A stretch of 64,000 bases of DNA. Origin: a virus. A program made the position numbers and the translations under genes. This document shows positions 1 to 9,000 of the stretch, piece after piece. The stretch spans positions 1-64,000 of the IMG/VR virus record IMGVR_UViG_3300042463_000207; one strand, written 5' to 3'. Position 1 is the first letter of the stretch. Each line of letters starts with the position of its first letter. The notes under the pieces were generated by a model. It saw only the letters and a program-made list of their open reading frames with translations. It made no database searches and had not been told where the DNA came from.

Positions 1-696
1 GATTACTCTCAAGAAATACTCTCAGAATTAGTTACAGCAAATCTCTACCAGTCTCTTAAAACAGATGCTCAAAGACTAGATAAAGTTCTTACAGAAGAAA
101 ATAAATCCTACTTTGATTTCTTAAAAGAAAGTCTTGATAAGACTATAGTAGATGAGGTTACTTTGAACAACTGCAAAGAATCTCTCATAGAACTAAAGTC
201 TAATCAAGCAGTAAGATCTCTTTTACAATTGGATAAAACTCCTAATGATGTTCACATAAAAACATTTAGTGAGCATATGATTAGTATTAATCAGGAGCAT
301 TTACCATTTGGCTATAAGGGTATCTTAGATAATGTGGTAATGGATTATGACACCAAGACCTTATTTATCAATGACTTGAAGACCACAGGTAAGGATATTG
401 CATCTTTCCCGGAGTCTGTAGGTTATTATAAGTATTGGATTCAGGCTGCCATTTATCACAAGCTTGCCTGGGAGAATTTTATTAAACCACTTCCAGATGC
501 TGTTGAATGGAATATAGTAATTACATTCATAGTAATTGATAAGTATAACCAAGTGTATCCTTACCAGGTAAGCAAAGAAACATTAGAAATGTGGTTAGCT
601 GACTTTGAAGACATAGAAGATAAACTAAGATATCACTATGAGAACAAGGAGTATAGACTGCCATATGAACTAGCTTTAGGTAATGTAACACTGTAA
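1..696 (+). CDS. PD-(D/E)XK nuclease, RecB/Cas4-like (5' partial)
   Basis: The reading frame is open from the first base of the window, so the gene starts outside it; the TTG at 163 is an internal codon rather than the start. The visible 231 codons show the PD-(D/E)XK order of RecB/Cas4/lambda-exonuclease-like nucleases: a G-x-L-D block with Asp at codon 110, then a DLKTTGK strand with Asp125 and Lys127, then Q-A-A-I-Y with Gln148 (motif QxxxY). These residues bind the metal ion and cut DNA in the family. In a phage replication module this is most likely a DNA-processing exonuclease acting in the host cytoplasm in recombination or replication, though the exact substrate cannot be told. The stop is followed after two bases by the next ATG, so it is probably co-transcribed with the downstream genes. 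Fold call is firm; specific function is inference. Confidence 0.8.
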   Translation, partial: DYSQEILSELVTANLYQSLKTDAQRLDKVLTEENKSYFDFLKESLDKTIVDEVTLNNCKESLIELKSNQAVRSLLQLDKTPNDVHIKTFSEHMISINQEHLPFGYKGILDNVVMDYDTKTLFINDLKTTGKDIASFPESVGYYKYWIQAAIYHKLAWENFIKPLPDAVEWNIVITFIVIDKYNQVYPYQVSKETLEMWLADFEDIEDKLRYHYENKEYRLPYELALGNVTL

Positions 697-698
697 TT

Positions 699-1265
699 AT
701 GGTAATTAATTCAATCTATAGGAAATACTTTCAGAAGTCTAAGATATTTTTATATCCGCTCTTAGACATTAAAAGGGGTACAAGTGTTGTGCCAGAAGAC
801 ACATATGTGGCATGGGATGACAAATATACCCCTGAGGATATGAAGCTTGTATGTGTGTATCATCACAGAACTGATAAAGAGTATCAGGACTTTGAAAAAC
901 AGGTGCTGATGAAGCATAACAGGCTGTTTGAATACGTTAAGGGAGACAAAGAGAAGAGCATCTTTGTATTTGACTTCTCTGATAAACAAGATGATTGGCA
1001 GAAGTTTCTAGATGGTAAGTATAGTAAACTATCAAAAGAGTCTAGAGATAAAGTTATAAACTTCTTTGAGAAGTATAGTGGCAACTATATTTATATCTAT
1101 AGTTATCTTAATCCGGAACTATGGTTTGAAAGATATGCAGAGCTATTAGATGTAGATAAAAGTGAGTTAGAAAGAGTAGGAGAGCTATGCAGTAAACCAG
1201 ATCTAGACAAAGAAAGATTAATTTTTATTGTTGCAGATTTGGAAAACATAGAAATTCTAGATTAA
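699..1265 (+). CDS. Conserved-looking phage protein of unknown function, 188 aa
   Basis: I do not recognise this protein. It is rich in Tyr, Phe, Lys and Asp, has no signal peptide or membrane segment, and looks like a soluble alpha/beta protein. No catalytic motif or metal-binding cluster stands out. The ATG lies two bases after the stop of the nuclease, which suggests translational coupling, and 20 bases separate its stop from the next ATG. Its place between a PD-(D/E)XK nuclease and a DNA polymerase suggests a role in replication or recombination, but that rests on position alone. The reading frame is clearly coding, because overlapping frames are broken by stops and the start fits the operon. 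Confidence 0.75.
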   Translation: MVINSIYRKYFQKSKIFLYPLLDIKRGTSVVPEDTYVAWDDKYTPEDMKLVCVYHHRTDKEYQDFEKQVLMKHNRLFEYVKGDKEKSIFVFDFSDKQDDWQKFLDGKYSKLSKESRDKVINFFEKYSGNYIYIYSYLNPELWFERYAELLDVDKSELERVGELCSKPDLDKERLIFIVADLENIEILD

Positions 1266-1285
1266 TTTGTATAAAAATAACCAAC

Positions 1286-1627
1286 ATGGAAAAAAATATG
1301 ATGCTTATAAGTTCAGAGTGGAACGGTAAAGCAAGTTTTAGAACAGTCCCTATGACTGTAGATTGCCCTTATGTAGAATGTATCTTTGACCCGGAAAGCA
1401 AAGTATTTGTAATTATCTCTAAGACAAAGAGAAATACATTACAGATGCTACCTAAACTTGATGAGTATGGAGTACCTGTTACAGGGACAAAAGGAAACAA
1501 ACAAGAAAGACATAAACTTGAAGTATTCCAGGAATACTATATCTCTGATCCAGAATCCATCAAAAGTTTTATTGGAGCTATTGCAGTTAATCCAGATTTT
1601 GACTATCTTAGTATCATGAATGCATAG
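1286..1627 (+). CDS. Small phage protein of unknown function, 113 aa
   Basis: A 113-residue soluble protein with no motif I can assign. It has a mixed beta/alpha look, with alternating hydrophobic strands such as FVIISKTK, and one Cys-Pro pair near the start. The ATG is preceded by an A-rich leader (tataaaaataacca) of the kind common in Bacteroidota and their phages, with no Shine-Dalgarno core. It is the last gene before a small intrinsic terminator, so it closes the transcription unit that begins with the nuclease. The tight operon context and even codon use make it a real gene; the function is unknown. Confidence 0.7.
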   Translation: MEKNMMLISSEWNGKASFRTVPMTVDCPYVECIFDPESKVFVIISKTKRNTLQMLPKLDEYGVPVTGTKGNKQERHKLEVFQEYYISDPESIKSFIGAIAVNPDFDYLSIMNA

Positions 1628-1656
1628 CATTTAGAGAGAAACAGCAAAAGAAAGGT

Positions 1657-1676
1657 GGCAGTAGCTGCCTTTTTTT
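1657..1676 (+). terminator. Intrinsic terminator after the first early unit
   Basis: A perfect 5-bp stem GGCAG/CTGCC with a TAG loop is followed directly by seven T residues. It lies 29 bases after the stop of the 113-aa gene and 32 bases before the DNA polymerase ATG. The stem is short, so termination may be partial and allow read-through into the polymerase gene. Confidence 0.65.
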
Positions 1677-1708
1677 ATGCACAAAAAGGGGGAACAGCTT
1701 AACTGAAC

Positions 1709-3616
1709 ATGTATATTATGAGACAACATTGGGTAATGGATTATGAAACTCTTAGTAATTGTTTCATAGGTGTATTTGAGGGTATCAAATCAGAAGATCA
1801 AGAAATATTTGTAGTTCATGAAAGTAGAAATGATATCAGGGAGCTAATAGAGTTCCTTGATAGAAATATCTATTATGAAGAGTGGCATGTTAGTTTCAAT
1901 GGTCTCGGGTTTGACAGTCAGATCACAGAAAGTATTATTAGAAATAAGGAGTGGTTAATTGAACAGAGTCCTGAAAAGATTGCCAAGTTTATTTATGGTA
2001 AAGCACAGGATGTTATCTACAAACAGAACAATGGAGAGTTCTTAGAGTACTCTCCACGGGATCTTAGTATTAGACAGCTTGATGTGTTCAAACTAAACCA
2101 CTGGGATAATAATGCTAAGAGAAGTTCTCTTAAATGGATTCAGTATACAATGGATTGGACTAATATTATTGATATGCCCATCCGTCATACTGAGCACATT
2201 GTAGAGGAACAGATACCGGAGATTATCAGATATTGTATTAATGATGTGAAGTCTACTAAACAGATCATGAATCTAAGTAAGAGTCAGATTGAGTTGAGAA
2301 GAACACTAACAGAAGAATATGGTATTGATTTGTACTCTGCATCTGAGCCAAGAATTTCTAAGGAACTATTCTTATTATTCTTAAGTCAGAAGACTGGCAT
2401 AAAGAAGTGGGATCTTAAACAGATGCGCACACATAGAGCCCGTATTACAGTAAAGAATATTATTCTACCCTACATTGAATTCAAGACAGCTACATTTCAG
2501 AACTTACTAAAGAAGTTTCAGGAGGTAGTTATCTATCCAGGAGAGACTAAGGGTGGTTTTAAATATTCTGTACAGTATAAGGGTGTCAAAACTGATTATG
2601 GTCTAGGTGGTATTCATGGTGCTAGGTCTACAAAGGTCTATGAGTCTAATGAGGATATGGTAATAATGACGTCTGACGTTACTAGTTTCTATCCTAACTT
2701 AGCTATTAGAAATAAGTGGGCACCAGCACATCTAGAACAAGATGATTTCTGTGATTTGTATGAGTGGTTCTTTGAAGAAAGGAAGAAGATTCCTAAGAAA
2801 GATCCTAAGAACTATGTGTACAAGATTATTCTAAACTCAACCTATGGTCTGAGTAATGATGAGAATAGTTTTCTGTATGATCCTGAGTTTACTATGAGGA
2901 TTACTATTAATGGTCAGCTTAGTCTGAGCATGTTGTATGAGATGATTTGTGAAGAGATTCCCAATGCAATACCACTAATGCAAAATACAGATGGTCTTGA
3001 GACATTGATCCCAAGAGAGTATGTAGATAAGTATATGGATATCTGCAAGAGATGGGAAGATATTACACAGCTTCAATTAGAGCATGACACTTATAGTAAG
3101 ATTATTCTTGGGGACGTGAATAATTATATTGCCATCACTGAAGATGGTAAATCTAAGTGCAAGGGTAGGTTTGAATATGATAACCTGGCCCTACATAAGA
3201 ATAAGAGTTTTCTTATTATACCTAAAGCAATACATGCATATTTTGTAGATGGTATCAAGCCCGAAGATTTTCTGGCTCAGAACCAAAACATATTTGATTA
3301 TTGTGGTGGTGTTAAGATTAAGGGAGACTGGAGTTTTTATGAACACCATATTGTTAATGGTGAGTATGAGGTTAAACCTTTACAGCATACAATAAGATAT
3401 TTTGTATCTAAATCCGGGTCAAAAATTATTAAAAAGAATAATACTGACGGAAGAGAAATCCAGGTTGAGGCTGGGAAATGGATGCAGACTACTCTTATTA
3501 ACTATACTGAGAAAGAATTCAGTGAGTATGATATCAATTATGATTACTACCTAGAGAATATTTACAAGGAGATAAGGAACCTTGAACCAATTATTACACA
3601 ACTTAAATTATTTTAA
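1709..3616 (+). CDS. Family B DNA polymerase with 3'-5' exonuclease
   Basis: Replicative polymerase of 635 aa, compact for family B and near the size of protein-primed enzymes such as phi29 (about 570 aa). Exonuclease motifs are all present: ExoI DYE (D11, E13), ExoII NGLGFD (N64, D69) and ExoIII YCIND (Y175, D179). Polymerase motifs follow: a YGLGGIHGA segment (297-305) in the place of the YxGG motif between the domains, motif A DVTSFYPN (D323), motif B KIILNSTYG (372-380) and motif C as NTDG (426-429). Motif C keeps the metal-binding second Asp (D428) but has Asn where DTD is usual. The ATG at 1709 or the in-frame one at 1718 could be the start. It sits behind a short terminator and ends one base before the next ATG. 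No terminal-protein gene is recognisable in the window, so the priming mode is open. Confidence 0.93.
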   Translation: MYIMRQHWVMDYETLSNCFIGVFEGIKSEDQEIFVVHESRNDIRELIEFLDRNIYYEEWHVSFNGLGFDSQITESIIRNKEWLIEQSPEKIAKFIYGKAQDVIYKQNNGEFLEYSPRDLSIRQLDVFKLNHWDNNAKRSSLKWIQYTMDWTNIIDMPIRHTEHIVEEQIPEIIRYCINDVKSTKQIMNLSKSQIELRRTLTEEYGIDLYSASEPRISKELFLLFLSQKTGIKKWDLKQMRTHRARITVKNIILPYIEFKTATFQNLLKKFQEVVIYPGETKGGFKYSVQYKGVKTDYGLGGIHGARSTKVYESNEDMVIMTSDVTSFYPNLAIRNKWAPAHLEQDDFCDLYEWFFEERKKIPKKDPKNYVYKIILNSTYGLSNDENSFLYDPEFTMRITINGQLSLSMLYEMICEEIPNAIPLMQNTDGLETLIPREYVDKYMDICKRWEDITQLQLEHDTYSKIILGDVNNYIAITEDGKSKCKGRFEYDNLALHKNKSFLIIPKAIHAYFVDGIKPEDFLAQNQNIFDYCGGVKIKGDWSFYEHHIVNGEYEVKPLQHTIRYFVSKSGSKIIKKNNTDGREIQVEAGKWMQTTLINYTEKEFSEYDINYDYYLENIYKEIRNLEPIITQLKLF

Positions 3617-3617
3617 A

Positions 3618-4805
3618 ATGCCAAAGAAGATTAGTGAGTGGAGTAAAGCACAGTTAGTTGCTGTTGATTTACCAACACATGGTGACAGTTATACTGTAAT
3701 TAGTCACCAGTCTGTAATTGATTATGTATATGCAGAGCTTGCAGTAGCAGGCTTTGGAGTTGTTTCTGAAACATTTAGAGCAACTGCAGATGGCCAGATT
3801 GCACATGGGATTCATGTGTTACAATATCAATCTGACCCAGAATTATCTATGATGTTTGCTTGGACTAATAGTTACAACAAACAAGTGAGATTTAAATGTG
3901 GAGTTGGTGCATATGTAAACCAAGCGGGTACATTCATGGTACACGGGGATATGGGTAGCTGGGCTAGAAAGCATACTGGTACCGCAGATGAGGAGACTGT
4001 AGAAACAATCAAGGGTCAGATTAAAGATGCCCAAATGTATTATGATCAGCTTAAGTCTGATAAAGATGCAATGAAGGAGATCAAGATGAATAAGAGAAAA
4101 CAAGCTCAACTTCTTGGTATTCTGTTTGCAGAGTATCAGATCTTAACTACTGAGCAGGCAAATATTGTAAGATCAGAAATGATGAAACCTACACATGTGT
4201 TTGAAGACACTAGTAGCTTGTGGGCTTTCTATAATTATGTAACTGGTGCACTACAAACTTCTCATCCGAAGACTTGGATGGAGGACCAGAGGGTTCTTCA
4301 CTATTTTATCTCTAGTGTAAATAACTTTTCTAAACCTTCTATTCCTCAACCAGTTGTAGAAGCTGAGATAGATCCGTTAACTACAAATTATGGTCAACCA
4401 GAGAATCAGACTAATCTTTTAGTTCAAATTGCAGAAGCAGAAGCTGAGACAGCAGAAGTAGAAGAAATAGAAGAAGTCAGGGAAGACAGGGTAGACAAGG
4501 TATGCGATGAAATAGTGACCTATACAGATCCTATGGGTAATACTTTTGAGACACCAGTAGTTATAGATTCTATTGAACTAAATAGAGAAACTAAAATGTC
4601 TGTTATAATCAGCCCATGTGCAGCTCATGATTTAGAAGCAGATGAGTTTATGGATGCTCCTGATGAAACAATAGAAGAGGTTCCATCTTTAGAACCAACT
4701 CCAGAAGATCATTTAGTGTTTGAAGCACAACAAGTAGAAACTGAAGATGATTTTGCATTTAATTTCTCAGATGATGAGGATGATGATGCAGCAGCATTCT
4801 TCTAA
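3618..4805 (+). CDS. Replication-module protein with acidic C-terminal tip (possible DUF932-like or ssDNA-binding protein)
   Basis: A 395-aa protein beginning MPKKISEW. I chose the ATG at 3618, one base after the polymerase stop, because an upstream in-frame ATG at 3582 would overlap the polymerase by 35 bases. The N-terminal 250 residues form a globular domain with weak resemblance to phage/plasmid DUF932 proteins (a gene-wide block around VGAYVNQAG and a later WAFYNYVTGAL helix). Residues beyond about 265 are disordered and Glu-rich, and the protein ends in a run of Asp followed by two Phe (DDEDDDAAAFF). Such acidic tips with terminal aromatics are the partner-binding tails of single-stranded DNA-binding proteins (bacterial SSB, T7 gp2.5). 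Position directly after the DNA polymerase agrees with an SSB-type role, but no OB fold can be proved by eye. A strong terminator follows. Confidence 0.6.
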   Translation: MPKKISEWSKAQLVAVDLPTHGDSYTVISHQSVIDYVYAELAVAGFGVVSETFRATADGQIAHGIHVLQYQSDPELSMMFAWTNSYNKQVRFKCGVGAYVNQAGTFMVHGDMGSWARKHTGTADEETVETIKGQIKDAQMYYDQLKSDKDAMKEIKMNKRKQAQLLGILFAEYQILTTEQANIVRSEMMKPTHVFEDTSSLWAFYNYVTGALQTSHPKTWMEDQRVLHYFISSVNNFSKPSIPQPVVEAEIDPLTTNYGQPENQTNLLVQIAEAEAETAEVEEIEEVREDRVDKVCDEIVTYTDPMGNTFETPVVIDSIELNRETKMSVIISPCAAHDLEADEFMDAPDETIEEVPSLEPTPEDHLVFEAQQVETEDDFAFNFSDDEDDDAAAFF

Positions 4806-4841
4806 GATCCTGAAAGGGAAACAATAATACACAAAAGAGAG

Positions 4842-4874
4842 GGGGGTGACTTTTTAGTCATCCCCTTTTTTTTT
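4842..4874 (+). terminator. Strong intrinsic terminator
   Basis: A 10-bp stem, GGGGGTGACT against AGTCATCCCC with one G-T wobble, has a TTTT loop and is followed by nine T residues. It lies 36 bases after the stop of the acidic-tail gene and 11 bases before the ATG of the MazG-like gene. This is the best plus-strand terminator in the window. Confidence 0.9.
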
Positions 4875-4885
4875 AACTTTGAAAT

Positions 4886-5272
4886 ATGAAAGAACAACTT
4901 AAAGCAGTGGAGACATTCCACAATGCATTTGGACAAGAGAATGGTAAATATCCGAGACCTTTAAATGAACATGAATTTAACCTTAGACACTCTCTTATGC
5001 AAGAAGAGAATGATGAATACCTAGAAGCTTGCTTTAAGAATTCATTAGTAGAAATTGCAGATGCATTGGGTGATCAATTATATATCCTCTGCGGAACTAT
5101 TCTTAAACATGGTATGCAACATGTTATAGAAGATGTATTTAATGAGATACAAGCAAGTAACATGAGTAAGTTAGGAGATGATGGCAAACCTGTTCTCCGT
5201 GAAGATGGTAAGATCTTAAAGGGACCTGGATACTTTAGACCCAATCTATCTAAATTTATAGAAGTAAAATGA
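4886..5272 (+). CDS. MazG-like NTP pyrophosphohydrolase
   Basis: A 128-aa all-alpha NTP pyrophosphatase of the MazG/phosphoribosyl-ATP pyrophosphohydrolase superfamily. The diagnostic metal-binding pattern ExxE...ExxD is present as E41-N-D-E44 and E56-I-A-D59, followed by an ALGDQLYILCG helix with a further Asp at 63. The enzyme class splits (d)NTPs to NMP and pyrophosphate in the cytoplasm. In phages it is thought to shape nucleotide pools or remove modified nucleotides, and in other systems it lowers the alarmone response. The exact substrate is not readable from sequence. The gene begins 11 bases after a strong terminator, so it must have its own promoter or rely on read-through. Its stop overlaps the next start as ATGA, which couples it to the thioesterase gene. 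Confidence 0.85.
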   Translation: MKEQLKAVETFHNAFGQENGKYPRPLNEHEFNLRHSLMQEENDEYLEACFKNSLVEIADALGDQLYILCGTILKHGMQHVIEDVFNEIQASNMSKLGDDGKPVLREDGKILKGPGYFRPNLSKFIEVK

Positions 5273-5697
5273 CTTTTCTTAATTCACATCCAATTAAGAA
5301 GTCAGACCTTGGCTTCCATGGTAATCTTTTTGGGGGCAAACTGCTTGCATGGATTGATGCAGCTGCTGCTGGTTATGCAATGCAGTTATGTGACACTCCA
5401 AGAATGGTTACTGTAAGTATTGATAAATGTAACTTTGAGAAACCTGCAAGAGAAAGTCAGTTACTTAAGATATATGGTAAACCTCATAAGGTTGGTAATA
5501 CATCTGTGTCACTTTACATGGAAGCAAGAGCACATAATGTTTACACCGGGGCCCAAACTTTGGTGCTGAAAACAAATATCACTTTTGTACACATTGATGA
5601 AGAAGGAAACCCTATTCCTATTGGAGAGAAGGGTAGACGTAGAATTACAAACTTAATAGAAGATGAGCCCACAACAACTAAAGAAACTCCTTATTGA
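5269..5697 (+). CDS. Hotdog-fold acyl-CoA thioesterase (YciA/BFIT type)
   Basis: A 142-aa single hotdog domain. The hallmark HGNLFGG-x6-D segment (residues 17-30, Asp30) matches the active-site helix of YciA-type acyl-CoA thioesterases, and the following strands (MVTVSIDKCNFEKPA, then GNTSVSLYMEA) match the family's core beta-sheet and its GxTS turn. These enzymes hydrolyse acyl-CoA to free fatty acid and CoA. A thioesterase is unusual in a phage replication module. It could alter host lipid or acyl-CoA pools, or hydrolyse a different thioester. Start is set by the ATGA overlap with the MazG-like gene. The 3' end is overlapped by 35 bases by the next small gene. Family assignment is firm, the biological role is inference. 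Confidence 0.85.
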   Translation: MTFLNSHPIKKSDLGFHGNLFGGKLLAWIDAAAAGYAMQLCDTPRMVTVSIDKCNFEKPARESQLLKIYGKPHKVGNTSVSLYMEARAHNVYTGAQTLVLKTNITFVHIDEEGNPIPIGEKGRRRITNLIEDEPTTTKETPY

Positions 5698-5833
5698 AGC
5701 TTACCTAGCCGGTGCTGAAAGTATGGCATGTGGTTGTTTACCTATGCAGACTAAAGCAGATGCAAGAGATTGGTTTGAGGAGAACCATCAGTTATTCCAG
5801 GAAACAGATAAGAAGAAAGATGGAAAGTCTTAA
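5663..5833 (+). CDS. Small 56-aa phage protein, helical
   Basis: An ATG inside the 3' end of the thioesterase gene opens a 56-codon frame ending in TAA at 5831-5833. The product starts MSPQQLKKLLIEAYLAG and continues with AESMACGCLPMQTKADARDWFEEN, which reads as two short helices round a CGC segment. It fills the otherwise empty 122-base gap between the thioesterase and the zinc-finger gene, and its last 14 bases overlap the ATG of that gene. Both overlaps are typical of tightly packed phage operons. The alternative, a longer zinc-finger protein starting at 5712, would give a Cys/Arg/Lys-rich N-terminus with no fold-like pattern. I do not recognise a function. Confidence 0.65.
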   Translation: MSPQQLKKLLIEAYLAGAESMACGCLPMQTKADARDWFEENHQLFQETDKKKDGKS

Positions 5834-6071
5834 GTGTTTTGAATGTAAGATAGAGAAGCCATTAGAGAAGTTTCCCCCCAATAGAAGGAAGTATCAGATT
5901 AAGTCTAGTAAAGGAAGATGTTTAGTCTGCAAAAGGTGTGTGTTACATAATGCCATCACCAAACTACAAGTAGTTAGATATAACTTTGATGAAAGCAAGT
6001 TTGAAATAATACACTTTAAAGATGCTAATGAAGCTGTAGAATATGTAAATAATGAGGAGGGGGAGTATTAA
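5820..6071 (+). CDS. Small zinc-finger protein, 83 aa
   Basis: Begins MESLKCFECKIEKPLEKF. Cysteines at 6, 9, 34, 37 and 40 give a CxxC-x24-CxxCxxC arrangement, and the CxxCxxxKPLxxF opening is the zinc-binding element seen in many small phage zinc-ribbon and HNH-associated proteins. No HNH catalytic histidines follow; the C-terminal half is a short alpha/beta segment, so it is more likely a DNA- or protein-binding finger than a nuclease. I place the start at 5820, overlapping the 56-aa gene by 14 bases, rather than at the in-frame ATG 5712. The stop lies inside the terminator stem at the end of the early strand. Confidence 0.65.
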   Translation: MESLKCFECKIEKPLEKFPPNRRKYQIKSSKGRCLVCKRCVLHNAITKLQVVRYNFDESKFEIIHFKDANEAVEYVNNEEGEY

Positions 6072-6079
6072 CTCCCCTC
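6057..6079. terminator. Bidirectional terminator in the convergent gap
   Basis: GAGGGGGAGT, loop ATTA, then ACTCCCCTC forms a 9-bp stem with one bulged G. It separates the plus-strand replication module from the minus-strand virion module and overlaps the last codons of the zinc-finger gene. The minus-strand stop codon is at 6081-6083. The T-tract is short on both sides (TTTATCT on plus), so efficiency is uncertain. Confidence 0.7.
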
Positions 6080-6080
6080 T

Positions 6081-9000
6081 TTATCTAGATAGACTACCTT
6101 CAAAGGCTTTAATAGCTTCTTCAGGACTCATTGTGTATCCTGTGATACCCATTAGTCTTAAGAAATAAGCCCAAGATTTATTGTCTCCTTTTTCCCATAC
6201 ACCAGTTCTTCTTTGGTATACTGCTTTTTCAGGATCTAATGATTGTATAAAAAACTGATCTGTAAATTTAATAGCTCTATCTATAGTAGTAGTAGCTGCA
6301 GATGGTGACTTAACAGTTCTATAGGCATCCCTAATACCATATATTGGTACATATTGAGATGTTTCACTCCGCATTCTGATTGCTTGATATAATACAAAGT
6401 TGTAAGCCCAGTTTTTCTTGAGCTCATCATCATCATCATCTGCCATACCTCTTAAGACCATAACTAATGCTGTAAGTGCTAGGATAAGTGTAGCTTCTGC
6501 AATTACTCTTTTAGTTTGAGCTTTTTCAAACGGAGACATATCTGCCCAGTTTTTAATGAGACTAGTCTTTAGAGTTACCAGGTTCTTGAGATAAAGATTC
6601 CAGAAAGTTTTATAGTAACCTTCTGTAGGTGCACCAAGTTCCTCATCATAGCCAAGATTCTTAAATCTTCTTTTGTAAGCTGGAACTAAATACTTTCTAT
6701 ACATGAAAGCAAGTTTACCTAGACTGTATCTTTGAGCCGTGGCTTTATCAAAATCATTATAGATACCATGCATTCTCTTATTGAGAGCATGTAGTCTATT
6801 CATTACATTCTGTCTTTTACCATCAGTGAAGTCTGTTTTGTTATAAATCTCCTCTACACCATATTTTTCATAGGCATCTAGTAGTGACATCTCCTGATTA
6901 GATTCATTGTCTATTACTGTAGTAGCATCAAGAAGTGCAAACAGGTTTGATACTTGTATTTCATGTTCACCAAAGTGTTGGTTAAAGAATAGTGTATCTA
7001 CTCTGAATAGTTTATTAGCTACTGAAGCAGTTACTAGTCTACCAAAGTTATCCATATAGTCACCCTGCATTGGATCATATAGGTCAAAGAGTTTACCACC
7101 AAGACTATCTGCAGTGAACTTACCAAAGTCTCCTAAGAAACCTGGTATAGATTTCATGTAGTATGATTTACCCCGCATAAGATTCTTTATGCTAAAGAAC
7201 TCTGAAGATGCTGCTTCAATTAGTACCTGGATATTACCTTGTAAGTTATTGGCAACACCCTTCATTATATCAGCTGCAATACTTGTTAGAGCTGCAAAAC
7301 CAATTAAACTTCCAGTAAGTTTATTTGCTGATAGACCAAGCACACTTTGTCTTGTATCCATCTCACCATAGATTATCATATCTATGAAGTCATTTACTCT
7401 TTTAGCAGAATAAGATTCTCCCTCTTTAGTAATGTATCTTTCTATACCAAGTCTTTTAGCAAGGGGATTTAATAATGGATCTCCCTTTACATTGGTCTCA
7501 GCTACATCACGTTCACCTACTATCTTCTTGTATAATACAACTTCAGAGTGGATATCATTTAGTGCTTTAAAGTTGTTGGACATACCAGCAAACATTAGAG
7601 TTGATCTCATTAAGTTGAGACTGACATCTTCTGGTTTGATACTCCAGGTATAGTATACAGGAATGAACTTCTCTTTAGTACCAGCAATAGTTGCTGGACC
7701 AAACTGAGTATCACCCTCCATAAAAGTAAACTGTTCTTGAAGACGTGTTTTAACTCCTCTTCTTGGATTGTCTATCATTCTCTCACCATTGGTCTTATAG
7801 ATTGATGGTAAAAGATATCCCGGTTGCTGTGCTTCTGGTAGACCTTCTTGATATGATAGATAAGTATCTGTTAACCACTTATGATACTTTCCTTTAGCAT
7901 TCTTAGGCTTACCATTCAGATCATATAATTCTAACCAAGCTTTGTTTAGGAACTTATTACTTGGTTCCGTTAACTCACCCATATAGACTAGTTGACCCGT
8001 AGCTGGATCTGTATACGCTACACTTGAGTACCAGTTATCATACTCATCTTGTGTAATAATTCTAGCATTGAGTTCTCTTTGCTTACCATTAAGTATCTGT
8101 TGAATCTCACTAGCTGACTTTGGCTGGGTATTCTCTTTAAACCAATCTCTTCTAGCAGCTTGTCTTATTCTATATGCATCAAGTTCAGGTGGGGATGGGT
8201 TATCAGATAGTACAAATGCTTGTGGTAAATTCTGTCTTTCAGCAAAGTACTTAGACATATCATATTTTTGTACATAAGATACTCTATCTTCATACTGAAT
8301 CTCACCTGCTATTCTTATCACCCTTCCAACAGCATCTCTTTGGGGTATTCTAATTGTCTCATACAGACCTCTGTTGAGCTCAGCAGGATTATCTCTATTA
8401 CCACCAACAGCACTTACGTATTCTTCAAATACTTTAGCAGCCTCTTGCTCAAGTTGTATATTCTTGATTCTGGCATTATCCATTTCTGTCTTTACAGCTT
8501 TTGCAAAGATTGAGAGAACCGGATCTGCAGCACTAATCATTGCCCCTGTTAGATATTCAAAGCCTGACATATCTCCAGAGATCTCACGTAGATATCTTAC
8601 AAGACTCTCCTTAGTTAGATTAAAGCCCTTTACTTTACTAAGTCTGTCTCTAAGTTTGGTTAGTTCTTTTTCCCTTACTTCATCAGATATTCTAGTATTA
8701 GCTTCTACTCTTGCAATATCAGCTTCAAGTGATTTTACTTCTTCACCAAGACCTTCTCTGGCTTCAGACTTATATGTCATTAACCAGTCAGCAATTAAAG
8801 GTATACCATATTGTGATACCTGTTGCTTGATCTGATTTCTTACACTAATAGCATAAGTAAGCTTTTGTTGTGGGGATTTAATTCCTGCAGCTTCTTGTTC
8901 CTCCGGAGACAAATCACTGGTAAAGTGCTCAAAGACATCTTCTTTGGATATTTCATCAAGTAGTTCATATCTGTTAGCAAAGTCATAGAATGCAATGAGC

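Noticed and set aside
3582-3617. Earlier in-frame start for the acidic-tail protein
   Set aside because: It would overlap the DNA polymerase by 35 bases, while the ATG at 3618 follows the polymerase stop directly.
4874-4881. TAACTTTG, a match to the Bacteroidota -7 box TAnnTTTG
   Set aside because: It lies only four bases before the ATG of the MazG-like gene and partly in the T-tract of the terminator, so transcription would start inside the gene.
5712-5819. N-terminal extension of the zinc-finger protein from an ATG at 5712
   Set aside because: The extra residues have no fold-like pattern and overlap a better 56-codon gene in another frame; the ATG at 5820 gives a compact CxxC...CxxC protein.
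8374-8835. Plus-strand open frame of 153 codons inside the 1122-aa gene
   Set aside because: Opposite-strand shadow of a coding region with strong family context; Ser/Leu-rich, no recognisable motif. Other antisense frames inside the giant genes were dropped for the same reason.
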